Program-made: the position numbers and the translations under genes | Part shown: positions 10,481-20,737 of the stretch, in pieces | Position numbering within the stretch: position 1 is the stretch's first letter | Layout of the letters: each line of letters begins with the position of its first letter | Notes under the pieces: model-generated | What the model saw: only the letters and a program-made list of their open reading frames with translations | Told to the model about the DNA's origin: nothing | Database searches by the model: none | DNA from: Buxus sempervirens | Lineage: Eukaryota; Streptophyta; Magnoliopsida; Buxales; Buxaceae | Assembly (NCBI GenBank): GCA_947561395.2 | Contig: OX387187.1 | Location: 42,079,829-42,143,828 of the forward strand | DNA: 64,000 bases | Direction of reading: 5' to 3'

Positions 10481-11271
10481 AGCTGATTGATCTTAGTAGC
10501 TAAGATCTGTTTTGTTATCTTTTGTATTCTGTTTTTTGGATAGTGGGGGATTTAACTATTTTATGTTATAAATATACTGCCTATTATTGAATTTTTAGAC
10601 ATGCGTTACAGATTGGCAAATTCTGATATTTCTAACAAATTTTCCTATTAGGCTTACAAAATCAAGTTTCATGATACGAAAATGCATTGAAACCATTTTC
10701 CTTAACTTCCATTATCTTCATTGGAGAAGGAACAGGAGTGCATGTAAACCATTTACAGAACGCATTTCCTCTGGTGCTAGAATCCGGTGGTACCATGAAA
10801 CCAGCAGATGAGATGTGGGGCTCCCTATTGAAACAGGGCATCCATCCGACGTTTCGTTACCACTAAGTGGCACCAGACGAAACGGTCTCCCATTTTCTTT
10901 ATCTTCCTTTCATTGAACATATCGCAGCTTTAAAGTTTTTGCTTGTTACTGTTTTTCTTTTACCATGAAGAAGTGTAACTTCTGCAATGCTGAATTTATT
11001 CACATGTTCCAACATTTGATACTAGTCAAATGCAAGGTTTATAAGAGGAAGGAATTTGCAATGGATGATTTTGATGCTTGTGATAGAGCAGAGAGGGAGC
11101 CACAGCCTTCACTGTAGCTTAATGTATTCTTCCTTTTCTATTCTTGGCTATCCCTATAGAATCTGATTGTCTTACATTATTTTCCTCTCAAATATTCTCA
11201 TTTATGCTATATAGCCTGCAGTAATTGCATAATATTATTGTGAATTAATATTTATTCTAACAGATGGACAC
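10481..11271 (+). repeat. Module M1, first part (paralogous to 34121, 49344 and 60849)
   Basis: This noncoding-looking sequence is repeated at 33150-35910 (M2), 48608-51010 (M3) and 60483-62693 (M4), each time upstream of a 2OGD copy or its remnants. It begins here where Copia-1 ends. It contains a core (TGTGGGGCTCCCTATTGAAA, then CATCCATCCG, then AAGTGGCACCAGA) that resembles a block in the 2OGD introns. M1 is further broken by solo LTRs at 11272-13102 and 13431-16644, with M sequence resuming at 13108-13430 and 16645-18835. Confidence 0.85.
10965..11117 (+). CDS. Conserved short ORF of module M (50 aa), copy in M1
   Basis: ATG 10965 to TAG 11117 encodes a 50-residue basic, cysteine-containing peptide beginning MKKCNFCNAEF and continuing KVYKRKEFAMDDFDACDRAE. 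The same reading frame is open in M3 (49835-49981) and M4 (61974-62126). In M2 the ATG has become ATA. I do not recognise a family. It could be the last exon of an old gene rather than a separate gene; a splice-acceptor-like pyrimidine run with TTTTACC or TTTAG precedes each ATG. CxxC near the N-terminus is visible, but one pair alone does not make a zinc finger. Confidence 0.35.
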   Translation: MKKCNFCNAEFIHMFQHLILVKCKVYKRKEFAMDDFDACDRAEREPQPSL

Positions 11272-11369
11272 TGTAGACACCCCAAATTGCACTGCCAAAT
11301 GAGAAAATAATAAAAACATGTAATTAGAGCTTAAAACAGGTCAAAAAGGCCTAAAAATAGAATGAACAG

Positions 11370-11480
11370 GCTTTGCCCGTATTGACTTCACGGGCCGATC
11401 TTGCCCGCAAAATATCTACGGGCAGGCGCGCCCGTAGTATCTATACGGTCCCCGTTGGACCGTAGTGTATTTACGGGCAT
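11370..11480. repeat. Inverted short-word cassette (CTACGGGC / GCCCGTAG) in the 1.83 kb LTR
   Basis: About 200 bases upstream of the TATA box, the words GCCCGTA, TACGGGC, ACGGGCC and CGGTCC or GGACCG recur in both orientations with AT-rich spacers. The position matches the word clusters in the LTRs at 22619 and 26427, but the word differs. Confidence 0.75.
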
Positions 11481-11867
11481 TAAAGACACGTGCAAGTTTT
11501 GTCATCCTCTCGATTTCCGAGCTTTATTTGAAGTCCAATATATCTTTAAACGAGCAGATTATGTCTTTTATTCGCTGAAGTCACCTTGGATGGCTATGGA
11601 TGGGCATCATCTCTGTATTTCACTCTATCCTGAGAATCAGGATATATCCTTCTGGACCAGCCTTGCCCCTGGGTGTGTCTATAAATAGAGGCTCTCTCCT
11701 CTAGCTAAGGGCCACGAAATTTTGAAGTCAAGGAATTCTAAGAAGCTCCAAGAGAAGAGAAAGGAATCCCTGCTGCTCTGCCTGCTCAATCCAGGTAAGT
11801 CCCCTATCCCTTTTTATTTTCTGTCTTCAATTCTAGATGTAATAGGATCATCTCTATTGCTGTAGAA

Positions 11868-12160
11868 TAAGGCCATATTTGTTTTTGTATCCCTAAACTT
11901 GTCTCTAAGTACCTCAAGGGTCTCTCTAGCCGTAAAACGTGAAGAGAGAACTAGGGAAAAGGGGAACAGGTGGATCCCTAGAATAGAACCCCATATCTGT
12001 TTTTTTCTTTTTCTTCTAGAATAAAGCCTTTGATTGTGTTTGTGTAACCAAACCTATCTCTAAGTACCTCAAGGGTCTCTCTAGCCGTAAAACGTGAAGA
12101 GAGAACTAGGGGAAAAGAGAACAGGTGGATCCGTAGGGTAGACCCCCATGTGCTCTAATT
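11868..12160 (+). repeat. Tandem duplication (period 155 bp) in the LTR
   Basis: Two adjacent copies share CTCTAAGTACCTCAAGGGTC, AGCCGTAAAACGTGAAGAG and AACAGGTGGATCC, offset by 155 bases (CGTAAAACGT at 11931 and 12086). Single or diverged versions of the CCGTAAAACGTGAAG word occur in the LTRs at 22619 and 26427. Confidence 0.85.
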
Positions 12161-13430
12161 TGTGAGATGTGGCTATTTTAAATATCTTGATCATGTTTGA
12201 ATGCTTTTTATGATATATCTGAATGAATAACATGAATCTAATGAATCTATGATGTTTATAGCATGAGATCCCCTATTTTTGCCAAAATTTGGATTTTTGC
12301 CACTTTTGCACCTACAGCACTGTTTTCGTGATTTTTGTGATTTTAGGCTAGGATCTTGGATTTATCATGATCAATATGGTAGATCTGAATCCAGAAGCCT
12401 GAAAATAAATTCTAGGGTTTCATGAGATGATTTTTAAATTATTTTTCATTATTGAGAGAAGACCCTACAGTCTAGATTCTCCCCTTTTGGTGTTTTTCAT
12501 CAACGTGGGTATTTTTGGTTTTGATTTTCAGATTTAATGTGAAATTTGGGCTTTATCTATGTCCTGGACTGTTCAAGTTCAATTTTGAAATATTTTATAA
12601 AAATCATATTTTTCCAGATTTCTAGAATTTGACTTGAAGCCAGATTTTTGGATTTTTCACTTTAAATTGATTTTATTTGATTTTATCTCAATCTTATTTT
12701 GATCATGAAACCCTAGGAATGGTATGATCATATTTGAAAGTTCTGGATCAATCAGACTATTCATATGAAAAAACCATATATTTTTGCCTTTTTTGTGATT
12801 TTGTGTGATTTTTATAGCAAGCTTTTTTTCTTTATTTTTAACATGAACAATACCTGGCAACCACCTTGTGTGGATGAATAGGGGTGCCTAACACCTTCCC
12901 CTGTTCATAACTTAATCCCCTTACCCATCTCTGGTTGTTTTTTTTAGGAGGGATATTTTGCCCTAAAATTTGCCTTTTGTGCTTATTTAATATTTTGGTG
13001 TCCATTCACACCTAAATTGAATGGTGGCGACTCTTTGTTTAATATAATCCCGTGTGATGATTGAGGAAATCATTAAATTGATTTTTTTTCCCATGTCTCA
13101 CAGACACTGAAAGAGATAAAAAGCATATCTATTCTATACATGCTGAGCTTCAATATTTTAATTTATCTTTAAAGAAGCATGCTACACGTAAATAGAAATA
13201 GTTTGGGGACATGTAGAATCATTATTTGCATTATTTATCCATCTGTATTTGTATTGTATATAAAGAGAACACAGGCTTAGGAAGCATGTCAAAACTAATA
13301 AAAAATATTTCCCCCACAACAATCTTATAATATCTTATTGTCTTATATTTCTATGGGGTGAATTTTTCTTTTTATTTTGAGTAGTGAGTCACGCGATTCG
13401 ACTTTCTTGGATGCTTAAATGACTTGTAAG

Positions 13431-16400
13431 TGTAAGCACCTCATTTTTGCGTCTCCCAAAATGTAGAAAATGAAATTTTAATTGAAAAGTCAAACTTGAG
13501 AAAGTCAAACTTGAGAAAAGTCAAACTTGAGAAAGTCAAAAAGTTGACTTTTTATCTGGTGCAAATCAGTTGCCATGCTTCCCACCATTGGAAAGAGGAT
13601 TCCGATACGATTCTAATGGAACAGAGTTTGCTCAAATCGGAGTCCAGATGAAGAAGTTATGGACTGGTCAAATCTGAGAAAAGCAGAAATTGATTTTTTG
13701 CTAAACCCCAGATCAGCTGCCTCATTTGATATCAGCAGAAAGAGCATCTCGACACGATTCCAACGCAACTGAGTTTGCTGGAATCGGAGTCCCGGATAAG
13801 GAAATATGAGCAAAACCGGCTCCCGGACGCGGCCCGGCACTTCTGCTGAAAAACTCGAATTTGCTGCTAAACTGAAATTCAGTGGCTAGGGAATCTCGCA
13901 CTGATTCCAACGCCACTAAGTTTACTAAAATCGGATATCAGATGAGTAGTTGTGGGCAGTTGAAGTTTCTGAAAATCTGCACACGTGGCAAATAGTGAAG
14001 AAAGAGCAGCAAAATGAAAAGTCTTGCATTAAAAAATAATCTAATTAAAGCATTTGAAATAAAAGAAAAAGAAAGAATTAAAGGATGCATGTGCATCCAA
14101 AACTTAACACAAAAATTCCTAATATAATAATAATAAAAGTACATAAAGAAAAAAAAGAAAATAAAAAAGAAAATAAAAAAAACATGTGGTTGGATGAATT
14201 CTCCATGTGGAGAATTCGTCCAAGCCTTCCCCAAGCAAGACTTTGCCTCCAAGTTTACTTGGAGGCTAAGTCTTGAAGCAATGATGCATAATCATTGCTT
14301 ATTTTTAAAAAAAGGGTATGAATGAGAAAGGGGTATGCTTTTGGTGATAAAGTAGGGAAATATTTGCATTTTGGTCATTGCCTATAAAAAGAAAAAACCC
14401 TAGCAATTGTGGAGGACGGCTGATTTTTTTTGGGTTTGTTCTCCCATCTCTCCCATCTCTCCCATACTCTCCCCCATGCTCCTCCACCTCTCCTTGCTCC
14501 CTAAGCCCTCCAAGCACCACTCAAGACCAAAAAACCCTTCTTTCCCCTCTTCTTCTTCACTTCCACTCAAGCAAAGGGAGTGGTAGCTGCTGTTGGTGGC
14601 CAAAGGAGGAGCTCCAGCAGCCACTTGTGCTCTAAGGAGGCTCTACACCTTGCTCCAGGGTTCATAAACACCAAGGTAAGGTTTCCCTTGGTCATTTATT
14701 CATCATATATGAAAGAAAGCTCCATGTGAGTAGGTTTTTTTTTAGCCCCTTTCTTCTTCCCCTTTTAGCATATTTGTGTGTTCTTTCTCTACTTCCTCTC
14801 CTCCGTTTTCACACAAGAAAGTCCCATGGTAAGGGGAAGTGACATGGTCGACTTCAAGGGAGGATGAGAAGTCCTATTGCCCCATTTTCGGCTTCACCAA
14901 GCCACTGTTTTGGGCATGTGTGTGTTTGTTTTAAGAGGAAACCGGCTTCCTCATGCTTAGTAATCTTTTGTACCCCGAGAGTAACCCCCTTTTTCCCTTC
15001 TTTAAATGTCTTTATTAGGATAATGAGATAGTATATATTGATAGGGTGCTGTAAATAGTACAGGATGATTGCGTGTTTATGCTTTAGCTTTCACTTGCAT
15101 GTGGCCTAGTAGCGGTGGTATGCATGCATGGGATGATCACCCTTTAAAGCTGGGTTTTGCTACTTCGAGGATCGAGTAGGCTCCTCGGTTTATTTGCTGT
15201 TTTGTGTAAATTAATGGTGGGATTTTCTGGGAAAAGAAACCAGGAATAGGGGCACTTGAATCCCTGTTGTGTAATGTTTTGGTCTAGAAAGGGAGGGGGC
15301 AAATCCTAGCCCCCATTTGTTCCCTTTAATTCGCAAAACCCTTCAAGAGAGCCAAGGGGCTCTCACCTGAACTAATGTGGGCTCACACAGGAGCCCACAC
15401 AATCCCTAGAACATCCTAGAAGACCCAGAAACCCAGCCCCAATGCAAAAATCCGAGAAAAGGCTTCTGTGGGTTGATCCGGCAACTCAGGCCGGATCAAC
15501 TGAAGCCCATGTGTAGCCGGCTAAAGATGCCGGATACACAGAGACTTATGTGTAACCGGCATCTTAGGCCGGCTACACTGCCAGATTGCATTTTTGCTAA
15601 TTTTCTGATCTTGTGCTGTTTTTTGGTGTGTTTGATCAATTTAAGTGAACCAGAAGGGTTTCCGGGTCACCCGGAAACCCAAGATGGGCCTTGGACACCC
15701 AGTCCAAATTGATTCCCGATGGGCCTTCCAACGGGGCCCACCAAGCCCGACAAACTCCTTTTGTTAAATAAAGATAAAATCAATCCATTTGAGTGGGCCA
15801 GACCACTTGAGGCCCACCCAAGCCCTATTTGGGCCATGCATGCTTAAAGTAGGTTGTGGTTTGACCGAGACCACGGGTAGGGCCTGTCGGGCCCACTAAG
15901 CCCATTAAACCAAACAAGTGCAGGGTTTCCAAACCCTATCTCAGAAAGTCTTCGGCTTTCAAGCCCGAGCCCAGGTAAAGGGCCCCAAGCCCAATGCTTG
16001 GCCCATTTTGGCACAGATAAGAAAGATAAATCAAAAATCACTTGGCAACCGACTGTGTGGCCCACTCAAGGGCCCACAAACAGTCCCGGCCCACCTTTGG
16101 CATGAAATCCATTTAAATAATCCAACTTAAACCTTAAAATAAAATCAATTCATTTGAACCAAAGCCCAAAGGGCCTCTCAGGCTAGACTGAGGCCCACCA
16201 AGGGACACGTGGGCTCAACCAAGCCCACCAAGGGATCCGTGGGCCTTCCAACGGGGCCCACCCAATCAGACTCACTTCATTCAATAATAAGAAGATAAAA
16301 TCAAGTAAAGGGACCCACACCACTTTGACGGTCCCGCCAGACTTAACCAAAATTGAATGCTGGATTAGGCATCGAGTGAGTGAGAGACCAAAGTTGACTC

Positions 16401-16644
16401 AAACCAGGGAAACCTATGGGACCCGTCACTTGACGGGGTGGACTGGGGTGTCTACGGACTTCCCCAGACCGCAACCGAGCCCCTACTTAGAATCTCAAAG
16501 CCGCAGATCAAAAGCCTTAGAAGAAGAACTTAGGCACCCAGGTGTCTGCCTGCACCCCATCAGGCAGTGGCGACTCCAAACAAATCCCGAGGCACGCGTC
16601 GTTACGCGTGCGCCTCGTCGTGCGACCGAAATCGAGTGCGCACA
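13431..16644 (+). mobile_element. Large solo LTR, 3.2 kb, sense plus
   Basis: It runs TGTAAGCACC to GTGCGCACA with the TSD GTAAG (13426-13430, 16645-16649); the empty site is seen in M2 and M4 (CTTGCAAGTATTAATAATAT). It is the inverted relative of 1963-5085. A TATA-like box (TATAAAAA, 14383) is followed by a pyrimidine-rich leader and a splice-donor-like AAGGTAAGG near 14672. The 14140-14180 stretch is a long A-rich run. ORFs across it are not supported as genes. Confidence 0.9.
15470..15590. repeat. Inverted short-word cassette (GCCGGATC / GTAGCCGGC) in the 3.2 kb LTR
   Basis: Words such as GATCCGGC, GGCCGGATC, GTAGCCGGC, GATGCCGGATAC, AACCGGCATC and GGCCGGCTAC occur in both directions within about 110 bases. 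They sit where the related LTR at 1963-5085 has its GGCGCTCACC words; the flanking GGGTTTCCGGGTGACCCG-like block is common to both. Confidence 0.8.
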
Positions 16645-16947
16645 GTAAGTATTAATAATATTGACACAAAATCTATAGTATACATAAGACTATCAGGCCT
16701 TTTGGAGAGTGTGCCACACAAATACTTTTGTTTTTGGTTTCTTTTTTGAAAATAACCTTTTAATATCATTATTTTATATATTTACATGGGTATATTTGTC
16801 TTTTTCATTTTTCAGTTCCCAAAATATACCCGTCATCAAGAAGTTATTATCCCATATATCCTAATCTTATTTTCTAATACGTTGCACTCTGCTAGTGATT
16901 CTAAGAAATAACTACTTAAAAGTTAAAACATGGGATGGAGTCTCAGT

Positions 16948-17308
16948 CAGTGGCGGAACCAGGACTCCAAATTTGGGGGGGCAAAAAAAATTTTCAATTA
17001 ACACTTGTCATAAAATATAGAAATTTTAATAAGTTGGGGGTGGGCAAACCAGAAATTTTAGAGGGGGTTCTCATGAAATATAGAAATTTCAATGAGTTGG
17101 GGGGGCAAATTAGAAATTTTCAAAGGGATTCTTATGAAATATAAAAATTTTCAATGGGTTGGGAGGGCAAACCAGAAATTTTAGGGGGGCAAAACTTAAA
17201 TTTTAATTAAAAAATATATAAAACATATGTCTTTTTTATTAAAAATTAAAAATTAGGGGGGGGGGGGGGGGGGGGGGGGGGCGCAAGCACGTGGTTCCGC
17301 CACTGGCA
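16948..17308. mobile_element. hAT-like MITE with internal tandem repeats and a 26-base G run
   Basis: The ends are inverted: CAGTGGCGGAACCAGG at the left and GTGGTTCCGCCACTG plus GCA at the right. It is flanked by 8-base near-duplications (GTCTCAGT at 16940-16947, CTCTCAGT at 17309-17316), as expected for hAT elements. M2 shows the empty site (GAGTCTCAGTCCCACCTC). Inside are three to four diverged copies of a roughly 55-base unit (GAAATATAGAAATTTCAAT plus a G run), and a run of 26 G at 17256-17281. No transposase is present. Confidence 0.85.
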
Positions 17309-17511
17309 CTCTCAGTCCCACCTCAAAAAAAGAAAAAAAAGGTAAATAAAGAATGAAAAGTTAACTTTAGTGATATTTTTGAAAATAATTTAAAAATAAA
17401 AGAAAAAAAAGGTAAATAAAGAAGGAAAAGTTAACGTTAAAAAAATAATAAAAAAAAAGAAAAAAAAGGTAAATAAAGAAGGAAAAGTTAACGTTACTGA
17501 TACTTTTGAAA

Positions 17512-18180
17512 ATCCTCACATTCAGAGGGGTCCCACCATACCTTTTCCCTCACCTTACCCGTCAGAAGTTTCTTTTATCTTGTACACCCATTTGCAGCCG
17601 ACAACATTCATCGACGAATGATATGAGGTGATAGTAACTCCCGTTGTTTAATGGTAAAAGGTTAATCAATGAGGTAGTTAAGAAACTAGAATGCCACCTC
17701 ACACGCTAAAAAAATCGTTAAAAAAATTGTAAAGCTTCCTTCCCCACCTACCGCCCTCACTTGAAGACGAAAGAAAAAATTGGATTCAAAGATCGCCTCC
17801 ACCAGGCAAGGTCGGTTCAAGAAGTGGAAGTTGTGAGATGGAAAGAGGACCAAGCTACGTCTGAGCCTTAGGAGATAATAAAGTGAATTTCACTATGGAA
17901 AACATAATTGCGAGGTTTGGGTTGTCACAAAGAATTGTTACAGATCATGGGACTCAGTTCAAAGGAAAGGTGGAAGCCAATCCCAAGAGAGGTGCTAAAA
18001 ATAGATACCTCTTTCCTGTAACTGGTTGTAGCTATAGTTTTCACAGTCTTTTTTCTCAAGTTTTGTAGAGGAAAACAGACGTATTATTTCTCATAATACC
18101 CAAACCAAACCGCTTCGTGGAGGTATCCATGAAGAAAGGCATTTTTGACAACGAGCTGTTGCAGTGGCCAATTTTCTATT
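17512..18180. mobile_element. Patch of decayed Copia and Ty3 fragments
   Basis: This block is absent from M2, so it is an insertion or several. Minus strand at about 17570-17605 reads GCKWVYKIK, a Copia RT motif. Plus strand at 17883-17970 reads FTMENIIARFGLSQRIVTD and DHGTQFKG, the integrase core of Ty3-type elements. Minus strand at about 18085-18160 reads QLVVKNAFLHGYLHEAVW, again Copia RT. Each is a short scrap with no intact frame or LTR, and two superfamilies are mixed within 600 bases. Confidence 0.75.
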
Positions 18181-18189
18181 TTCCTTGAA

Positions 18190-18400
18190 TAGGAAAAGAA
18201 TAAAAGAGTTTGTAATTTTTTGTTCTATCATTGGATAGAACGGAAAGATAAGGAAAGGGACATTATACCTCGTCTACAAATAAAATTTTTTTTATGCCTA
18301 ATACCTCATAGATAGTTTGAACTGTATAGGAACAATACTAAATTTTAGCTCGAATGGTTTGTAGGGGAACCCTACCTTCTCTGATCCATTCGACATGTGT
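18190..18400 (-). pseudogene. rps3: Plastid DNA insertion (NUPT): 3' end of rps3 and following spacer
   Basis: The minus strand from 18400 to 18263 translates as the C-terminus of plastid ribosomal protein S3: [18 protein letters not shown], a TAG where Asp is expected, then YCSYTVQTIYEVLGIK, ending in a stop. The downstream AT-rich spacer (18262-18190) has the character of the plastid rps3-rpl16 spacer. In the plastid S3 is a small-subunit protein; here it is a short decayed nuclear copy with a nonsense codon and changes near the end (the usual KIWIF reads KKILF). Recognition is from memory of the S3 C-terminus, not from a search. Confidence 0.75.
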
Positions 18401-18835
18401 AATTTTTTTTCTGTCAATATGCCCCTTATTTTGTATTTGAATTCCTTTTGTATCTACTTTGTTCAGTTAATTTTTTAGTGATATTTTAAATTTATGAACA
18501 AAATCTTTGATGAATGCCCTTATACCACCCACCCAGGTGACTTGTATAAGCAATAAAATGACTTATACAAATCAATAAAATGGTTATTATAAGTCAATAA
18601 AATAACTTGTATTTTCTAAAATGGATTGTACAAGTTAAAGAAAAATAGTTTGCACTTTCTATTAACATTGTGAAGTAATTTGTAAAGACTATTTGAGTGA
18701 GTAATGTAAGGGCATTTTTGGAATAGTTGGTTCGTAATAGTGAAATGTTATTAAAAGTTAACTAGTTGGATAAATAATGTTCATTAAAAATTAAAACTCA
18801 AAACTTTTTTATTGAATTATAATTATTTTCAAAAG

Positions 18836-20288
18836 TCTTATATATTAAGCGGTACCGGGTGGCGTTGACGTGTCACAACTTGTTTCGGGCTGGAGTCTCA
18901 GGCTCGGGCGGGGTCGCCTCTACGGCAATCGGTTTAAAAATAATTTACATTCAGTGGTTTATTTTTCTGCAATTACAAATCGGTTTAAAAATAATATACA
19001 TTCAGTCTTTCAATTTTCTGTAACTTTTTATGAAACGACAAAAAGCGCCGCAATTCTTGACGTTCGGTTTTTAAATATAATTTAGATTCAGTCCATTAAT
19101 TTAGATTTTAGTGATATTTCATAAAATATTTTATATGTAATGAAATATGCATTTAATAACCGCGTAAAAAAAATAGTTTAATAAATTTTTTTAATAAAGA
19201 GAATTAGATTGCATTTAATGCGCGTCGATCGGCTTGAAAGAAGAAAAATTAGATTTTAATACGAATATTTGAAAATTTTCAGATTTAGTTAAATACACAA
19301 AAGAGAAATTCTATTTTGTAACATATTTCATATTTAGTCAGAATAATGCATTTAATAACGGGCATAAAAAATAATAGTTAAACAATTTCTTCAAAAAAAA
19401 AATAGTTTGATGGATTTCTTTAATAAGGAAAATTATATTTACATTTACTGCGCGTCCTTTCGATGAGAAAGAAGAAAAGTTAGATCTTCATACGAATTTT
19501 TGAAAATTTTTCAGCTTTAGTCAGAAATACAAAAGAGAAATTCTATTTTGATAATATTTCGTAAAACATTTCATATTTAGTTAGAATATGCATTTAATAA
19601 CATGGTAGTTTAATCAATTTTTTTAATAAGGAGAATTACAATGTAAAAAAAAAAAAGAGGAGAATTAGATTTAAATGCGCGCTGATCGGGTTGAAAGAAG
19701 AAAAATTAGATTTTGATATGAATATTTGAAAAGTTTTCAAATTTAGTTAGATATACAAAAGAAAAATTCTATTTTGATGATATTTCGTAAAATATTTCAT
19801 ATTTAGTCAGAATAATACATCTAATTTCTTCCGTAAAAAATAATAGTTAAACAATTTCTTTAAAAAAAAAAATAGTTTAATGGATTTCTGCAAGCTTCCT
19901 TTATACCTAACCATCCACAACCAAGTTCCAGCCTGAGTCAGGTTTCTTCCTTCTCTAAACATCGCAGTTTCAACTATTTGTTTGTTGATCCACAATCATT
20001 TTTTGAGTTCCATCTAAAGCTTTTCCAGCGTTCCTTCACAAACTCCATCAATGCTAAATAGAATTGCAATTACTTGAGTTATTGGGAGACAACAACTTAA
20101 TACCCAGCCTCAATATAGCTGTGAAATTGGGAGGGGAATAATCCCAATAAAGACATGCAAACAAGTGACAAGTTTTTGTCGTCTCTGTTATTACTTATGA
20201 CTATTACTGCATTTTGAAGCAATCCTTAGGACGAACAACATCATTTTGCAATGTACAACGCCTGTGCATCGCATGGGTTGCTTGCTAG
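18836..20288 (+). mobile_element. Non-autonomous Helitron
   Basis: The left end TCTTATATATTAAG and the right end with a short GC hairpin (CCTGTGC, loop, GCATGGG at 20257-20276) followed by CTAG (20285-20288) and a host T are Helitron hallmarks. Copies 2 and 4 of the gene cluster carry a near-empty site (AAAAGTATATTAATTTTAAGG near 35908; close variant near 51010). No Rep/helicase is present. It sits between module M1 and the copy-1 promoter; its 3' part is also present upstream of copy 3 (39838-40685). Confidence 0.8.
19170..19880 (+). repeat. Tandem repeat of about 230 bp, three units, inside the Helitron
   Basis: Landmarks recur at steady spacing: GAAGAAAAATTAGATTT near 19241 and 19698 with a variant near 19473; CATATTTAGTCAGAATAATGC near 19329 and 19800 with a variant near 19569; and a GCGCGTC or GCGCGCTGATCGG word in each. 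Minisatellites of this kind are common in plant Helitrons. Two units survive upstream of copy 3 (39840-40250). Confidence 0.8.
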
Positions 20289-20484
20289 TATTAATTTTAA
20301 GGCGAAACCTACATGTACGTACAAGTAAAGAACAGTTAGATGGGCCCACTTCACACGTAATTACAGGATATGGATTTCGAAAATCGGACACGTAGCAAAG
20401 GTAGGCAAGAAAGTGTCACACCCTTCCAAAAACTACCACAAAAAAAAAAAAGAATGATAGAGAGAGTCCCAATTCCGCATAGCG

Positions 20485-20737
20485 ACAATGGCGGTGGGCT
20501 AAAGCCAACAAAGTCAATGGCAGTGGGCACAATGCATGTACGAGGTACTGCTCTTCAAGTCAATGGCGGCGGGCTACAACCAACAAAAGAAGTCAATGGA
20601 AGTGGGCACCAGGCATGTACGACGTATTGCTCTTCTCCTTGGAGATAGATCCAACGTGAAAAATTGGCTAGTGATCGAAGGTGCCTCCTCTAGTATAAAA
20701 TACCAGAGTAGTTAACATATTGTTCAAGGGGAAGACA
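20485..20737 (+). promoter_or_regulatory. Promoter of 2OGD copy 1, with tandem repeats and TATA box
   Basis: TATAAAATA lies at 20694-20702, 36 bases before the ATG. Upstream, a unit containing CAATGGCGGTGGGCT and CAATGGCAGTGGGCAC is repeated about twice. An ACGT core (CCAACGTGAAAA) is at about 20651; other copies have a second one (AAACGTGGAC), which is lost here (AAATTGGC). ACGT cores are G-box-like bZIP/bHLH sites, so loss of one could alter expression; that is inference. Confidence 0.7.

Larger units (their letters stand above)
11272..13102 (+). mobile_element. Solo LTR, 1.83 kb, probably Ty3 type
   Basis: It runs TGTAGACACCCC to ATGTCTCACA and is flanked by the TSD GACAC (11267-11271, 13103-13107). 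The empty site is visible in M2 and M4 (GACACTGAAAGAG or its close variant). It holds a TATA box (TATAAATAG at 11680) and, about 110 bases downstream, a splice-donor-like CCAGGTAAGT. Near the 3' end there is the GGTGGCGACTCT stretch shared with the LTRs at 22619 and 26427. No coding domain is present. Confidence 0.92.

Noticed and set aside
13938..14652. Several 60-100 codon ORFs on both strands in the 3.2 kb LTR
   Set aside because: They overlap each other in low-complexity LTR sequence, show no domain, and do not persist in the related LTR at 1963-5085.
17883..18068. A small gene encoding an integrase-like protein
   Set aside because: Only about 30 residues match the Ty3 integrase core; the rest is unrelated and there is no catalytic triad.
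20720..20737. Upstream start of dioxygenase copy 1 at 20720
   Set aside because: The codon is TTG; the ATG at 20738 gives the start conserved in the other copies.
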